In this document: one piece after another, positions 1 through 12,376 of the stretch
Numbering within the stretch: the first letter of the stretch is position 1
How the letters are laid out: every line of letters starts with the position of its first letter
Assembly (NCBI GenBank): GCA_054601695.1
Contig: BAAHQB010000367.1
Location: 1-64,000, forward strand
DNA from: Amorphochlora amoebiformis
Taxonomy: Eukaryota; Cercozoa; Chlorarachniophyceae
Length of the DNA: 64,000 nt
Reading direction: 5' to 3'
Notes under the pieces: generated by a model
What the model was told of the DNA's origin: nothing
The model's database searches: none
What the model saw: the letters and a program-made list of their open reading frames with translations, nothing else
Translations under genes and position numbers: made by a program

Positions 1-618
1 TAACCCTAACCCTAACCCTAACCCTAACCCTGACCCTCACCCTAACCCTAACCCTAACCCTAACCCTAACCCTAACCCTAACCCTAACCCTAACCCTAAC
101 CCTAACCCTAACCCTAACCCTAACCCTAACCCTAACCCTAACCCTAACCCTAACCCTAACCCTAACCCTAACCCTAACCCTAACCCTAACCCTAACCCTA
201 ACCCTAACCCTAACCCCAACCCTAACCCTAACCCTAACCCTACCCTAACCTAACCTAACCCTAACCCTAACCCTGACTCTAACCCAAACCCTAACCCTAA
301 CCCTAACCCTAACCCTAACCCTAACCCTAACCCTAACCCTAACCCTAACCCTAACCCTAACCCTAACCCTAACCCTAACCCTAACCCTAACCCTAACCCT
401 AACCCTAACCCGAACCCTAACCCTAACCCTAACCCTAACCCTAACCCTAACCCTAACCCTAACCCTAACCCTAACCCTAACCCTAACCCTAACCCTAACC
501 CTAACCCTAACCCTAACCCTAACCCTAACCCTAACCCTAACCCTAACCCTAACCCTAACCCTAACCCTAACCCTAACCCTAACCCTAACCCTAACCCTAA
601 CCCTAACCCTAACCCTAA
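1..618. repeat. Telomeric repeat array (CCCTAA)n
   Basis: About 100 tandem copies of CCCTAA, with the C-rich strand read 5' to 3' inward from the end, as expected at a left chromosome end with TTAGGG telomeres. Rare variants occur: CCCTGA and CCCTCA near 31-42, CCCCAA near 214, a short disordered patch at 240-285, and CCCGAA near 410. The GL-repeat open frame on the minus strand is only a translation of this array. Confidence 0.98.
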
Positions 619-1080
619 CCCGACGCCCTAACCCGACGCCCTAACCCGACGCCCTAACCCGACGCCCTAACCCGACGCCCTAACCCGACGCCCTAACCCG
701 ACACCCTAACCCGACACCCTAACCCGACGCCCTAACCCGACGCCCTAACCCGACGCCCTAACCCTAACCCTAACCCTAACCCGACGCCCTAACCCTAACC
801 CGACGCCCTAACCCTAACCCGACGCCCTAACCCTAACCCTAACCCTAACCCGACGCCCTAACCCTAACCCGACGCCCTAACCCTAACCCTAACCCTAACC
901 CGACGCCCTAACCCTAACCCGACGCCCTAACCCTGACCCGACGCCCTAACCCGACGCCCTAACCCTAACCCGAGGCCCTAACCCTAACCCGACGCCCTAA
1001 CCCTAACCCTAACCCGACGCCCTTACCCTAACCCGACGCCCTAACCCTAACCCTAACCCTAACCCGACGCCCTAACCCTA
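619..1080. repeat. Variant telomeric block, CCCTAA mixed with CCCGACG
   Basis: Canonical CCCTAA units alternate with a 13-bp unit (CCCTAACCCGACG), at first in a run of about ten and then interspersed with 1-4 canonical hexamers. Isolated base changes occur (CCCGACA, CCCGAGG, CCCTTA). Such degenerate proximal repeats normally mark the boundary between telomere and subtelomere. The array ends abruptly at about 1080, where unique AT-rich DNA begins. Confidence 0.95.
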
Positions 1081-1447
1081 GTTGTTTTATTACTAGCATT
1101 ACTAGATTAGTACTAGATTCGAGATTCAATTTATTCTAGTGGAGTTGTAATAGCTGTGCGTAGAGTAGATTGGTATGAGGCATAATTTAGTTTCGTAATC
1201 TAGATATTGACGACGTCTAGGACGTTGAAATCCGAAGACGATACTATAACCTAGATAAAGTATTTGATTGAACTCCGAAATATTATCTAGATTATCCATA
1301 TGTTCTCCTGGACGTTGTCAGGCATTCATGTACTGAACTTTGCAGCTTTACCTAATAGTGCATTGAACTTAATTACATAAGTATAAGTATATTTAGAGAG
1401 AAACGCATCTACATACCAAGAAAAATACACACACATACATCATACAG

Positions 1448-1508
<61 letters not shown>

Positions 1509-1536
1509 GTATAATAATATTACTATATATTTTTTT

Positions 1537-1583
<47 letters not shown>

Positions 1584-1777
1584 CAATGACGTTGTACATA
1601 TAATCTTTTGTACATGTATGTTCTATGTTACTACATATACTCGATGATATTTAGAACTTTATTTCTCGACAACACGCAAAAACACGATTATATACAGTAA
1701 ACTTAGTGTAGACAAAAAGAGAAACCTAAGTAGTAGACAATATATTTATGTACATAGATGTATATGTACATATTTTT

Positions 1778-1808
<31 letters not shown>

Positions 1809-1883
1809 TTCTTAATATGTATGTATCCATCCATCATATTTATAATATGAAAGGGAACATACACACAAACAGTGTTCTAATAT
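1081..1883. other. Subtelomeric spacer, AT-rich
   Basis: Unique AT-rich DNA with (AT)n tracts near 1457-1505, 1542-1576 and 1783-1808. It lies downstream of the U-box gene on the minus strand. I see no coding exon here. It probably holds the 3' UTR of that gene. Confidence 0.7.
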
Positions 1884-4065
1884 TTAGATACCTGGTTTAA
1901 TATCCTTTAGTTTTCTGGTACGCATCTCGTGAAGGTGTGAGGCTATGGTTTGATTCTTCACCTGGCAGATATCAAATACACACAAATGGATACCAACGTG
2001 AGGTTGTAGGGCGCATGGGCAGACTAGTTGGGGGAAAAAGCGAGATATTCTTACAAGCCTGAAGTCATTGAGTTGCTTGCCCGATACGGGATCGGTGTCC
2101 TTTCCCCTGCTGAACCTGGACATATGATGACATTTTAGAGATTGACGCATTCAAGTAATTGCTTACATGAATGTTCATTCCAAGCGTCTGTTGAATGGGA
2201 TACGTACCAGTCTAGGATGGCGTGGTGTTCGTAGGTGTGTCCAGAGGTTGCGACAACCGGTTCGATAAACGTCTCACAGGTGATGGGGCAGATGAAGGCT
2301 TCAGGTACGTCGTCCATATCCAACTCCTTGTACTTTTCGCGGGTCTTGTCCGCTTTTGCTTTGGCTTCCTTCACCTCATAGGGGAAGACGGGAGATCTGG
2401 CCTCCGCTTTACCGCCGCGCAAATCGCGCATGTTGCCCCTCCCGGATCCCAAGTGCCTCGAAATTCTGTGGCGATGGGCGCGGCGATGTTGACCGGCGCT
2501 AGCCTTGTATTCGTCCACGTGGTCTTCTGGTTGCCAAGAAAACAGATTTTGGAAGAGGGTAGGAGTAGGCCCGCGGCGAGAAGATTCAGACATGGGTCCA
2601 TGCCCAAGTCCGCTCCTGTGACCGTGTCTGGGCATATGTCTTGGTGCACGTCTTGGGGATCCTGGATCGAAATCCAGATCGATCTCGCCACCATGACGAC
2701 CATGGCCATGATCGTAAACGTTCTCGCCGTGGCCCCCGTTTCGTCCACGCCCCCCAAGCCCGTGCACGTGCCTGTGACCGTATGGGAGCTGTAGGGGGAT
2801 CGAGGGTGGGACAGGAACATGGAGCCGGAGTGGATTGTGGGCGCGATTCGACGCCGCTGCGACGAGCAAGCCTCTGGCGAGCCTCATGAATCCTTGTGCA
2901 CCGCCGTCCTCGTCGGAGAGGTTGTCATGCTGGTCTTCGATATCGAGGCGGTGACCCTCATAATCGGCGCGCCCATGATGGTGCTGGGGGCGATGAACTT
3001 GAGCTTGTGAGTGAAGTCGAGGTAATAAGGGGTTCAAACTGCGGGAACCTTCATGGCGCACATTGCCAAACCCGAAGCGCTGTGAGTTCTGCCTACTCTC
3101 CTTCGGGATATTACTGAAACTGGCAAGAAAGGGCTCCTGAATCACGGGGCGTCTGGCACTAGGCATGTCCATGCTCACACTCATGCCCATACCCATGCCC
3201 GTACCCAAGCCCAGACCCACGCCCATACCCATCCTCCTCATGTTAATACTCATTGGCAAGTTCCCCACGTCTTCGTTCACGATGCCCAATTCCATGCCGG
3301 CAGCACGGGGGTCTTGGGGAGGGGGTGGGTTTAGGGATTGAGGATGACATTCTTGCTCTTGCATTGAATGCCTGGTACCACGTCGAGACTCACCGCCCGT
3401 GTTCGCTCGACCAAGAGTCCGACGAGGAGCCCCACCACCTGCGCTGCCACCTAGACCTCCACCTCCATCTCCGCTGCGACCTCCACCTCCAATTCCTCCT
3501 GTTCCATACCTCGTTCCACCCTCCGACCTTGCAGGCGCTACTCGACATTCATTGTCAGGAGACGAGACGCCAGCTTTCGCCTCAAACTCGGTCTCACCAT
3601 CTTCTCGCCGTTGTTCTCCGTCTGATTCTGCCTCCACGTCTTCTTCTCCTTCCCCTGCGTCCAACCTGATCTCTAATTTGTTTGCATCTGCGCGTGCATC
3701 TGCGAGACCACGCATAGGCTCGAGATCTGAATTTTCCGGATGACGGTCCGAGTCCATGGGGCCCGAATTCCCATCCGAGATATTCTCTGGAACCTCTATC
3801 TTCCTCCGCCCCTGATCCTCACTCTCATTTTCATCATTTAGTTCGGCGGGAGAGGGCATCGAAGGGGAAACGGGAGCCCGACCACGACCGGAACTTGAAA
3901 TGGCAGACCGTGATACGGGGTAGTGTCTACCGTCCTGCACAACCGCAATAACGTTATTACATCAACAAATAACACGCACACACACAAGCACGCGCGCGCG
4001 ACACACACAAACACGCACACACATACAAAACACAAAAACACACACACAACACGTGCAAAATACTA

Positions 4066-4104
<39 letters not shown>

Positions 4105-4259
4105 ATATGATATAATATAATGTTTGTGCATGTGAAAACAAATGAACATTTTTTGTGTCCATTATTAGGGACATTAAGATTTAATTATGTTAACAAAGTA
4201 TATATGCTATACACGCACGCATAATATTATACACACACACACACACATAATATACATAC

Positions 4260-4304
<45 letters not shown>

Positions 4305-4334
4305 ACATATTTAATATATATATATATATATATA

Positions 4335-4366
<32 letters not shown>

Positions 4367-4410
4367 TTATTATTATTAATTCAAAAGCATATCATGTACA
4401 CACACACACG

Positions 4411-4458
<48 letters not shown>

Positions 4459-4487
4459 TTATATTATATATATATATATATATTATA

Positions 4488-4538
<51 letters not shown>

Positions 4539-4570
4539 TTACACACACACATATGTATATATATATATAT

Positions 4571-4610
<40 letters not shown>

Positions 4611-4643
4611 TCTTTTAAATGTATATGTACACACACACGCACG

Positions 4644-4698
<55 letters not shown>

Positions 4699-4717
4699 AA
4701 TAATAATAATAATAATA

Positions 4718-4751
<34 letters not shown>

Positions 4752-4763
4752 GTATACATACAT

Positions 4764-4834
<71 letters not shown>

Positions 4835-4883
4835 CACACTCAGAAGAAAGTGACAGAGCCAGGTATACCGCGTGGAGGTTTAG

Positions 4884-4915
<32 letters not shown>

Positions 4916-4943
4916 AACGTAGATACATACACACACACACCAT

Positions 4944-5008
<65 letters not shown>

Positions 5009-6531
5009 CTATATTTATATATAAATTATTTAACGGCGTATGCAAACAAGCATCTTTGCAATTATAAACATGGTTTTAGAGGAAGAGAAAGAAACATGTC
5101 TGTGGTTGCATCAAATACCTCCAATCGGCGGAATACCGCAGGTCTGCGATCGATAGAGGACGAAAGCGTTCCCCTCGGAGTTCGTTGCGTCTGTCCGAAT
5201 TCAGCTCCTGTGGTTCCACAACCAGATGTAGACTGAGGCCGAAGAAGAGCTCCGGATCCGAGCCCGGATCCAGTTTCAAATCCAGCAGAAGATCCACTAG
5301 CATGGCGCGATGAGGAGGATGCGGTCTCCGGGTCGAAACTGCGCCCACGTTTCTGTGAAACAAATAGTCAATCATTCAAAACGACATTACATTCAAACGA
5401 CACGACGAACACAGACTGCACGAACAACACGAACACACATCACACTCGAGCGACGCGAACACGCAACGTAAAAACCAAAAAGACCATGTGGAGGGTGTTG
5501 AAGGTTTCCCGGCGCTGTAGCCCCCGATCATAAGCTCGCGGTCCAGATCGCTGTCCAGATCGCGGACCTGATCTCGGTCCTGATCTCGGTCCTGATCTCG
5601 GTCCCGATCTCGGTCCAGATCGCGATCGGAAGTCCTTTTCATCTGCCCAAACCCGACTGATTTGGTGAAATTCCCCGTTATATCCCTGGTGGTCTTGTCC
5701 ATGGCTGCGGCGGATGCCCCAGCCGGAGTTGGGGTTGGGGGTGGGTGTTCGAGTATTGAGCTCATTGGTGAGATCGAGTGGTGATTTTTTGTCGGATTTG
5801 CTCTCTCTTTCCGGGGATCCAAACAAGGAGTTCCTTGCGCGTGCGCCTGATCTTGTCTCAGGCACACCTAGTGGGAAGAAGAATCTTCCGGGTTTGCCGC
5901 CATGCTCCGCTTTTTGGTCGAAGGCCTGCTGGGCGCGGTACATCCCGCTCGATCGAGCGCAACTCTCTTGCATCGTGTGCTTCAGCACCTGCCTACCGGA
6001 CTCATCATGCTCATCGAATTGATCGTCAACCAAAGTGTCCCTAGTCACTCGTGCACGACCCCTCCTTTCCATCCCTCCCAATTCCCCCGCCCTTCCTACC
6101 TCTCCTCCGATCCCTTCCACATCCCCCATCCTTGTCATTCTCCCCATACCTTTCACAAACCCTCCCATGTCTTGACCCACTCCTTGAGTCCCGCTCTCGC
6201 TAGGCACTCTCGGACTACCCCGCACTCTCTCCATCGTCCGCACTGTACCGCATCCAAGATTATCGAATCCATGAATGCTCTGAACCCTGGCTTGCACGGA
6301 ACCCGAATTCTCGCTAAAACGTGATGTGTCTTCCTGCAGCCCAAACCTGGAAGCACGTCTCAAACCCTCCGCGCTTTGGGATTCCCCTCTGTATGATCCA
6401 ACACGAACATCCCCTCCGCACATGTCGAATGCATCTTCACTGTCGCTGCGTCTCATCCACTGGGCTTTTCCTTGTTTGTGTGAATGCAACTGGTAAGGTT
6501 GAGGATTGTAGGAAGAATGATGGGGCTGCAT
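1884..6531 (-). CDS. U-box E3 ubiquitin ligase, long disordered N-terminus
   Basis: Predicted E3 ubiquitin ligase that would recruit an E2 enzyme through its C-terminal U-box. Proposed exons, 5' to 3': 6531-5485, 5352-5119, 3934-2208, 2115-2055, 1961-1884. All four junctions are GT-AG and keep phase, giving 1,048 residues ending in TAA. The U-box is split over the last three exons (about residues 973-1045). It shows [10 protein letters not shown], then [12 protein letters not shown], then [15 protein letters not shown] after a 92-bp intron, which is the family order. The first ~970 residues are low-complexity (Ser, Gly, Arg, Met rich; an RSGP repeat at 5545-5625; a GMGMG tract) with no recognisable fold. 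The U-box exons are secure. Joining the two 5' exons rests on matching phase and composition. The first ATG in the 5' exon is at 6531, and an in-frame stop lies just upstream. Confidence 0.7.
3935..5118. repeat. Expanded intron of the U-box gene: AC, AT and AAT microsatellites
   Basis: This 1.2-kb stretch separates two U-box exons. It has a (CA)n-rich part at 3975-4060, many (AT)n tracts from 4065 to 5025, and an AAT trinucleotide run at 4692-4750. The apparent long open frames rich in Ile and Tyr are translations of (AT)n. I see no exon inside. Confidence 0.85.
5545..5625 (-). repeat. Coding 12-bp minisatellite encoding RSGP
   Basis: About six copies of a 12-bp unit (GGTCCTGATCTC on the plus strand) within the first U-box exon. 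Read on the minus strand they give Arg-Ser-Gly-Pro repeats. The period is a multiple of three, so copy-number change keeps frame. Confidence 0.85.
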
Positions 6532-6901
6532 TCGCTTCGTGCTACTGCCCCTTGTATTGCCACCCTGTAGTAGTCCACTGCACACTAATAGAGGTTCAGA
6601 CTGGCAGTACCAGCCTACGACTGTCGTGTCGGCCTTTTTATATTGAAATTAATATATTCAGATATTAGAATTTATTACGTCGCATATTTAGGAACCGATA
6701 TGTAGTTGTATCGGTGTGATCGTACAGCACAAGACGCGATATTTTTTACTTTGAATGAAGAAAATATCGGAGCACGTGCAGATATCGCCGTATCGGTGCG
6801 TTTCATTCGAAATATCGCACGCGTGTGATCCTGTGCCGCGACGCCCACACTCTCCGGCGAACCCCCCCACTTCCGAAGCGAGCAATCAGCGAAAGAACAA
6901 G
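6532..6901. promoter_or_regulatory. Divergent intergenic region (U-box / actin-bundling gene)
   Basis: The 370 bp between the start of the minus-strand U-box gene and the plus-strand actin-bundling gene must carry both promoters. It is moderately GC-rich toward the actin-bundling start. It contains a T-rich patch (CCTTTTTATATTG near 6632) and several CGATAT or GATATCG-like words near 6697-6810. No defined factor site can be named. Confidence 0.45.
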
Positions 6902-7688
6902 ATGTCAGGCGTTGCTAGCCACAAGAAAGTCTTCGAGGACATCTCCAAGGGAGACAAGAAGCTCAAGAAGGGCTCCACGGTTGTCAAAGACCCTCTGGCG
7001 AGGACGAAGGTAATCACTCCATCGGGGGATTCGGATATTTTGTTACCGGCTTACAAAATATGTTTGCGCGTTCACAGCTGCTCGGGTCCGTGAAGAAGTC
7101 CACCAAGCTCAAGAAGGTACTTCCTCGTTTCACCACCCACAACACGAGATCAACTCGACGTCCATATCGGTTTCTCACTTTCCGCGCCGTAGATTACATA
7201 TCAGATATTGCCGTGTACGTCAAGATCCTTTTTTGTGCGACATGACGTGGTAGCTGACATTGTGTGTGGTACCTCAGGTTTCCAAGCCGAATGCCGGTCT
7301 ATCTCGCGCTCAGAAGCATGCGTTCAACAGAGCTCGTAAGTGTCCATTCTCATGCACTTTTTCGATTAGTGCGTTCAGAGACAAGTGCATTGGGTTAGGG
7401 AGGCTTTGGGGACTGCTTAACTACGCACCTTGAACGTTTCTGCATGTGCATATCATGAGACGAGTTTGTGAAAACTTTCCAACCCCAGGTGCCGAAAAGA
7501 AGGGTGAGTCGTTCGTTGAGAAGCTCGATGAAGAAGGCCTCAGGTTTTTCAACCACGTCACCGACCAGAAGTTCTCCGATCAGGCCATTGCCTTTTTGAA
7601 CGCTTACTGGCACGAGGTTGGCTCTCAGGCCGACTTCATCTACAGGTAATGTGTGTGCCTTAATGTGGATTTACGAATATATTCAAAA

Positions 7689-7736
<48 letters not shown>

Positions 7737-8147
7737 TACATATATATTGACATATGTTTAGACTCATTATATAAATGTTGGCGATAGTAGGCTCTGATTA
7801 CATGAACCTTTAGTGTAGCATGGGACACCTTCAAGTATGCTGATATGCACGCCCGTGGAATCAACTACGTGCACAAGTACAAGCAGGGATCCAAGCTGGA
7901 GTTCGACATCGGGCTCTACTTTTACGAGCGCCTGTGCAAGTTTCTCGGAGAGTCCAAGAACAAGCAGTGGAAGGACGAAAAGTTTGCTGTCTCTCAACCC
8001 AAGCTCATGACAGCCGTTGCCCGAAAAAAGGAGGTGGAACAATCTGAATGTATTTTGGTTTATCCTCCCACCTTTCTTCTCTGTAATTACCCATGTCTCC
8101 TCTTATACATGTTGATAAAGAGGCAACCTGTTCTTTCGATATCTCTG

Positions 8148-8187
<40 letters not shown>

Positions 8188-8593
8188 TATATGTAAACCC
8201 ATCTCCCATCTGTATTTCTTCTTTAGACGAAAGCGAAAAGCAGGTGAATCAAGGCACATAATCCTCATTTTCCTAACAACTCGAATCAAGCCACCTCAAC
8301 CTTTTCCTAACTACTACTCAGCTGCGATTAATCGACGTCAACTTTGATAACCAAATGGCCATGATCGAGTATCTTCTGTATCAATACCGCGAGTTTGCTA
8401 ACCCGTCGGACTTCGTGACCCGTGCAATGAGTCAGGATGAACACCCCGAGGTTATTTAGATGTATTATTCCCATGTAGTATGTATGTATACTACACCTCA
8501 CTTGGATGTACAATCTCTATGAAATCACTTCGATGTAGTATTCTCATGTATGCTATGCTCACAGTATACTACTAGCACGACGTCTTTGAAGGA

Positions 8594-8641
<48 letters not shown>

Positions 8642-8737
8642 TATATATAGTGTGTGGAATGTGATACATGTAATATGGTATGTGTACAATTACAATATAT
8701 ATATATATATATATATATAGATATATATAATATATAT

Positions 8738-8774
<37 letters not shown>

Positions 8775-8811
8775 TATATATTTTAATATATATATATATA
8801 TATATACATAC

Positions 8812-8861
<50 letters not shown>

Positions 8862-9267
8862 AATGTGAGTCGACCAAAAGAAGAAAGAAATCGATTTGTA
8901 AATTCCCACCTGACAGGTTCGCAAGGCCAGACTCGCTCTCGAGGAGGTCAACAGGCGTATTCAAGCCTACGAGGCAGAAAAGCAGAGGCTGACAGATGAG
9001 TCTAAGAAATCCGGAGTCAAGGGCCTCACTGCCAAGAACATGCTCGCGCAACTCGAGGCTGGACCCCTTTGGGAAAAGCTCCAAGCTGCTCTTATCACTG
9101 CTGAAGCGGCGGTCCGTATTGCCACCAAAAAGTATGGCGGCGGAAAGTTTATTTCTGATGGCAAGAGCTCTGGGAAGGCCATTGGTAGCAACCAGGGATC
9201 CATCTGGTGGCTCAACCGCGACCTGGCCGAGAAGAAGAAGAAATACGGCAGGCGGGCAAAGAAGTAA
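6902..9267 (+). CDS. abpB: Calcium-regulated 34 kDa-type actin-bundling protein
   Basis: Orthologue of the Dictyostelium 34 kDa actin-bundling protein, which cross-links F-actin in cortex and filopodia and is inhibited by calcium. Exons: 6902-7009, 7078-7116, 7278-7335, 7489-7645, 7814-8033, 8322-8450, 8917-9267. All junctions are GT-AG and phases agree, giving 353 residues ending in TAA. Family hallmarks seen: [72 protein letters not shown] and the C-terminal [17 protein letters not shown]. The EF-hand-like loop at residues 199-210 ([12 protein letters not shown]) keeps D1, N3, D5 and E12 but has Asn for the usual Gly6 and Met at position 8, so calcium affinity may be altered. The lysine-rich N-terminal extension of about 70 residues is less conserved. 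The intron at 7646-7813 and those at 8034-8321 and 8451-8916 carry (AT)n tracts. Confidence 0.95.
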
Positions 9268-10125
9268 GGAACAGGACCGCATGCAGCACCTACCTACACT
9301 GGACAGCCAGCAATCTTCATAAAGCCCGGCCCTACAAGCGTACCCACGTAAGTACGATACCTGCTAGACCTGTAGAGTCAAAGCTTACCTCTAGTACCTA
9401 TCGATGTCTGGGCACATCTAGCGTATACGTATACGCATAATTAGAAATCAAATTCAAAAACGACCTCGATCATGGCCTAGATGCTAGAGATGGTGTCAAG
9501 TTTCTGTCAACGCTTTTTCTCATGACCTAATCTCTAGAATCTAGCTTATCTAACTAGTATCTGAGTATGTACACTCTAGACATTAGTACCTAGAGTACAT
9601 ATCTCTAGTATCTACTAGATCTATTGTGTCTAGTGTGTGCTGTGGTATGTCTAATGTACTAGATGTAACCGTATGTTAAAATCTATATTATTGTTTTGGT
9701 TCGCTGCTCTAGGGTTCAGTGATTTTGTCTTGTTGTCACTTTGAATTCTGTTGATGAATTATTGAATTTATGGAACATTTTCATTTTGCGAATTTCTAAG
9801 AATTTCTCGAATTCGAATCTACTAGAATAATCTCGAATCCTAAATTTACCTAAATATATATTTTCTCGAACTTCTCGAATACTCCACAGTCACTTCGTAG
9901 TACCCACCATACCTGGGTGTGACATCACGGTATGTCACGGGTATGTCACGCATATGTCACGCCTATGTCACGGTTTTACGTTTTATCTATAGATTATATA
10001 TATATTGCAATTATCTAGATTATTAAAGATTGTATCATGATATATACTAGATATATGCAAAAGATTCAAAACCAGTACTAGTCTAGCTAGTGCTGTTACA
10101 CTGCTGTAGTATAGTCTAGATAGTA
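9268..10125. other. Intergenic region, rich in CTAG tetranucleotides
   Basis: No gene is visible. The DNA is AT-rich and unusually dense in CTAG-containing words (CTAGA, TCTAG, ACTAG). It includes three tandem TATGTCACG-type words near 9931-9970. It ends at the TAGTA target duplication (10121-10125) of the transposon. Confidence 0.7.
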
Positions 10126-10250
10126 GACCTTGTTAAGTCAGCGATTATTGCGATTAATTTTAACCTTTTGTAAACCTTTGCATGATTAAAAAGTGATGAA
10201 TATTTCCCCGATACTTCACCGTGTGTCGGATGATCATAGGATGAAAGAAA
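10126..10250 (+). repeat. Left-end segment S, copy 1
   Basis: About 125 bp identical to 14091-14215. It starts with the terminal repeat and runs through a unique stretch containing CTTCACCGTGTGTCGG. It is followed by (AT)n and, at 10292, by another terminal repeat in the same reading direction that begins the left arm. Confidence 0.85.
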
Positions 10251-10259
10251 TATATAATA

Positions 10260-10290
<31 letters not shown>

Positions 10291-10634
10291 AGACCTTGTT
10301 AAGTCAGCGATTATTGCGATTAATCGTCATCATAGAAACGAAATATCATAATCGAAAATTCAGCCGATTACCATTGAAAAAAGGCGTGATTTTTTGCAAT
10401 CGTGAGAACTAAGTTAATAGTTATATATATGGTCTATACTAATTAAATATTTTTCAACATAAGAAAAATATAAAAGTATTACAAAATGCAAACAGATTCT
10501 AGAGATTAATCTAGATAATTATTTTAAGACGGTCTTTAGTCTAAAATTTGTAATTTAATAATTTAATAAAAGATGTATATATATATATCTAGATATATAT
10601 ATATATATATTTACTAGATATATACATATATAAT

Positions 10635-10685
<51 letters not shown>

Positions 10686-10742
10686 ATTATATATATATGT
10701 GTATATATATATATATATATATAAATATAATATTTTTTTATA

Positions 10743-10780
<38 letters not shown>

Positions 10781-10796
10781 GTATATTATATATACA

Positions 10797-10855
<59 letters not shown>

Positions 10856-11104
10856 GTATATACATATATATATTATAATATACATTATACGTATAACATA
10901 TATATTTATTAATAGATGGAACTGGAACACAAAAACAAACTCGCACAGACACACACACACCCAACATATGCACGGTAACAGCATTTAAATTGTAGTTAAC
11001 GTTTGATAAACTTTCTCAAAATTATTGCAAGAATATTAGCACACACAGTCGACACATCAGGCTGAAATAAACAATAAGAAATAGTTGCGTAGAGATCCAT
11101 GAGA

Positions 11105-12024
11105 GTGCTTAGATATCCAATAATCGCTGCCTCTTCTTCTTGTTCTTGTTCCATGCCTCATCGAAGTCTTCATCAGATGATGATTTGTCTCGATCGCTGA
11201 GAATGACCCCGGACGCGCTTCTTAAACCAGAGCCCAATAAATTTAGGAGTGTCGAGCTCGACATACTCAGTGGTCTGGTATCCATCTGGGATCGGGATGG
11301 AGAATTCCGTGACTTGCTGTAGTAACTTGCTTTTCTTCATTGATTCGTGCTGCGCCTTGGCGATCGATTTCAACTTCTGATCCAAATACCTGAACGTTTT
11401 GAGCTTTGGTGGTTGGCTCGTCTTCACGACGTGTACCATGCGAACCTCGTGGATGACATTGAGCTCGATGCTAGTTGAGTCATTGCCCTGGTTGAACCAC
11501 ATGCCTACCCCATCCATGTTCGCTTTTGAAGTTGATGAATCGGAGAAAATCAAGAATGGTTTGTAGTCTCAGATGTCCTTGACGCATATCTTCTTGTAGA
11601 TGGCAAACTCATCTTCAGCATTCTTCTTGTTCCTGTCCTCGATGATACGTCTTGCTTCAGTTACCGAGAGTGACGCGGTTGGAACAGCGGGTGAAGAAGA
11701 AGATACCGATGAAGAGCCAGCGGGAGTCCATTTGGGAGGTGGTGCGGGAGATCCCGCTGCCGGAGGCGCCACTGTGCGAGGGGCCTCTGGATGAGTGAGG
11801 TCCATTGACTCAACTCGGGGGGGATTATCAGCTGCACTTGATCTGGAGACGTATTGCCCATAGTTCTTGACCATGGCGAGGGTGACATTGGGAAAGTTTG
11901 GCTGCATGTAGTTTTCATAGATCCATTTCCATCTATGACCCCGGGCCTCTCTTGGTACGTGTTCCATTGCATTAGTGACAGTTTTCTTTTGACCCTCTGA
12001 AAGGCCCCGTTCCTTCTTCTTTGG
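11105..12024 (-). pseudogene. Transposon accessory ORF, left arm
   Basis: Minus-strand copy, identical to the right-arm frame at 16298-17223. It opens with ATG at 12024 (MPPKKKERGLSEG) and is basic and helix-rich at first (GHRWKWIYENYMQPNF), then has a Pro/Ser/Ala linker. An in-frame TGA at about 11569 separates it from a further open stretch in the same frame, and a frameshift lies near the C-terminus. The size and position suit the Myb/SANT-like partner ORF of PIF/Harbinger elements, but I do not see diagnostic Myb tryptophans, so that identity is inference. Confidence 0.5.
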
Positions 12025-12376
12025 TGGCATGGCGGTTCTTGGCGGTTCTTGGCGGTTCTGACTGGCGCGCAAAGGTATCTGCCGATTAAATAATGAATAA
12101 TCCTAGGAGAATTTCGATTAATTTCGGCTGAAATTCCGCTGAATCTTGGCTGAATTTAGGCTGAATTTAGGCTGAATCTCAGATATTAATTTGGATGATT
12201 TTACGTAGGAATATTTACGTCGGAACCCAAAACATTTCTAGATGGCCGCGCCGTGTGGGAGCCAAGACACCTGTAAAACTCCCGTCTTCGTAGCTCCTAT
12301 TCCGGTTTTGAAAACGGTAATTCAATACTTTTTCAGCCGCTGAATATCGGCTGAATTATGGCTGAAATAATGATGA

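Noticed and set aside
37-219. Minus-strand Gly-Leu repeat frame
   Set aside because: Direct translation of the telomeric hexamer, not a gene.
4376-5236. Long Ile/Tyr-rich frames (and many like them throughout)
   Set aside because: Translations of (AT)n and (AC)n microsatellites; no conserved domain and no codon structure.
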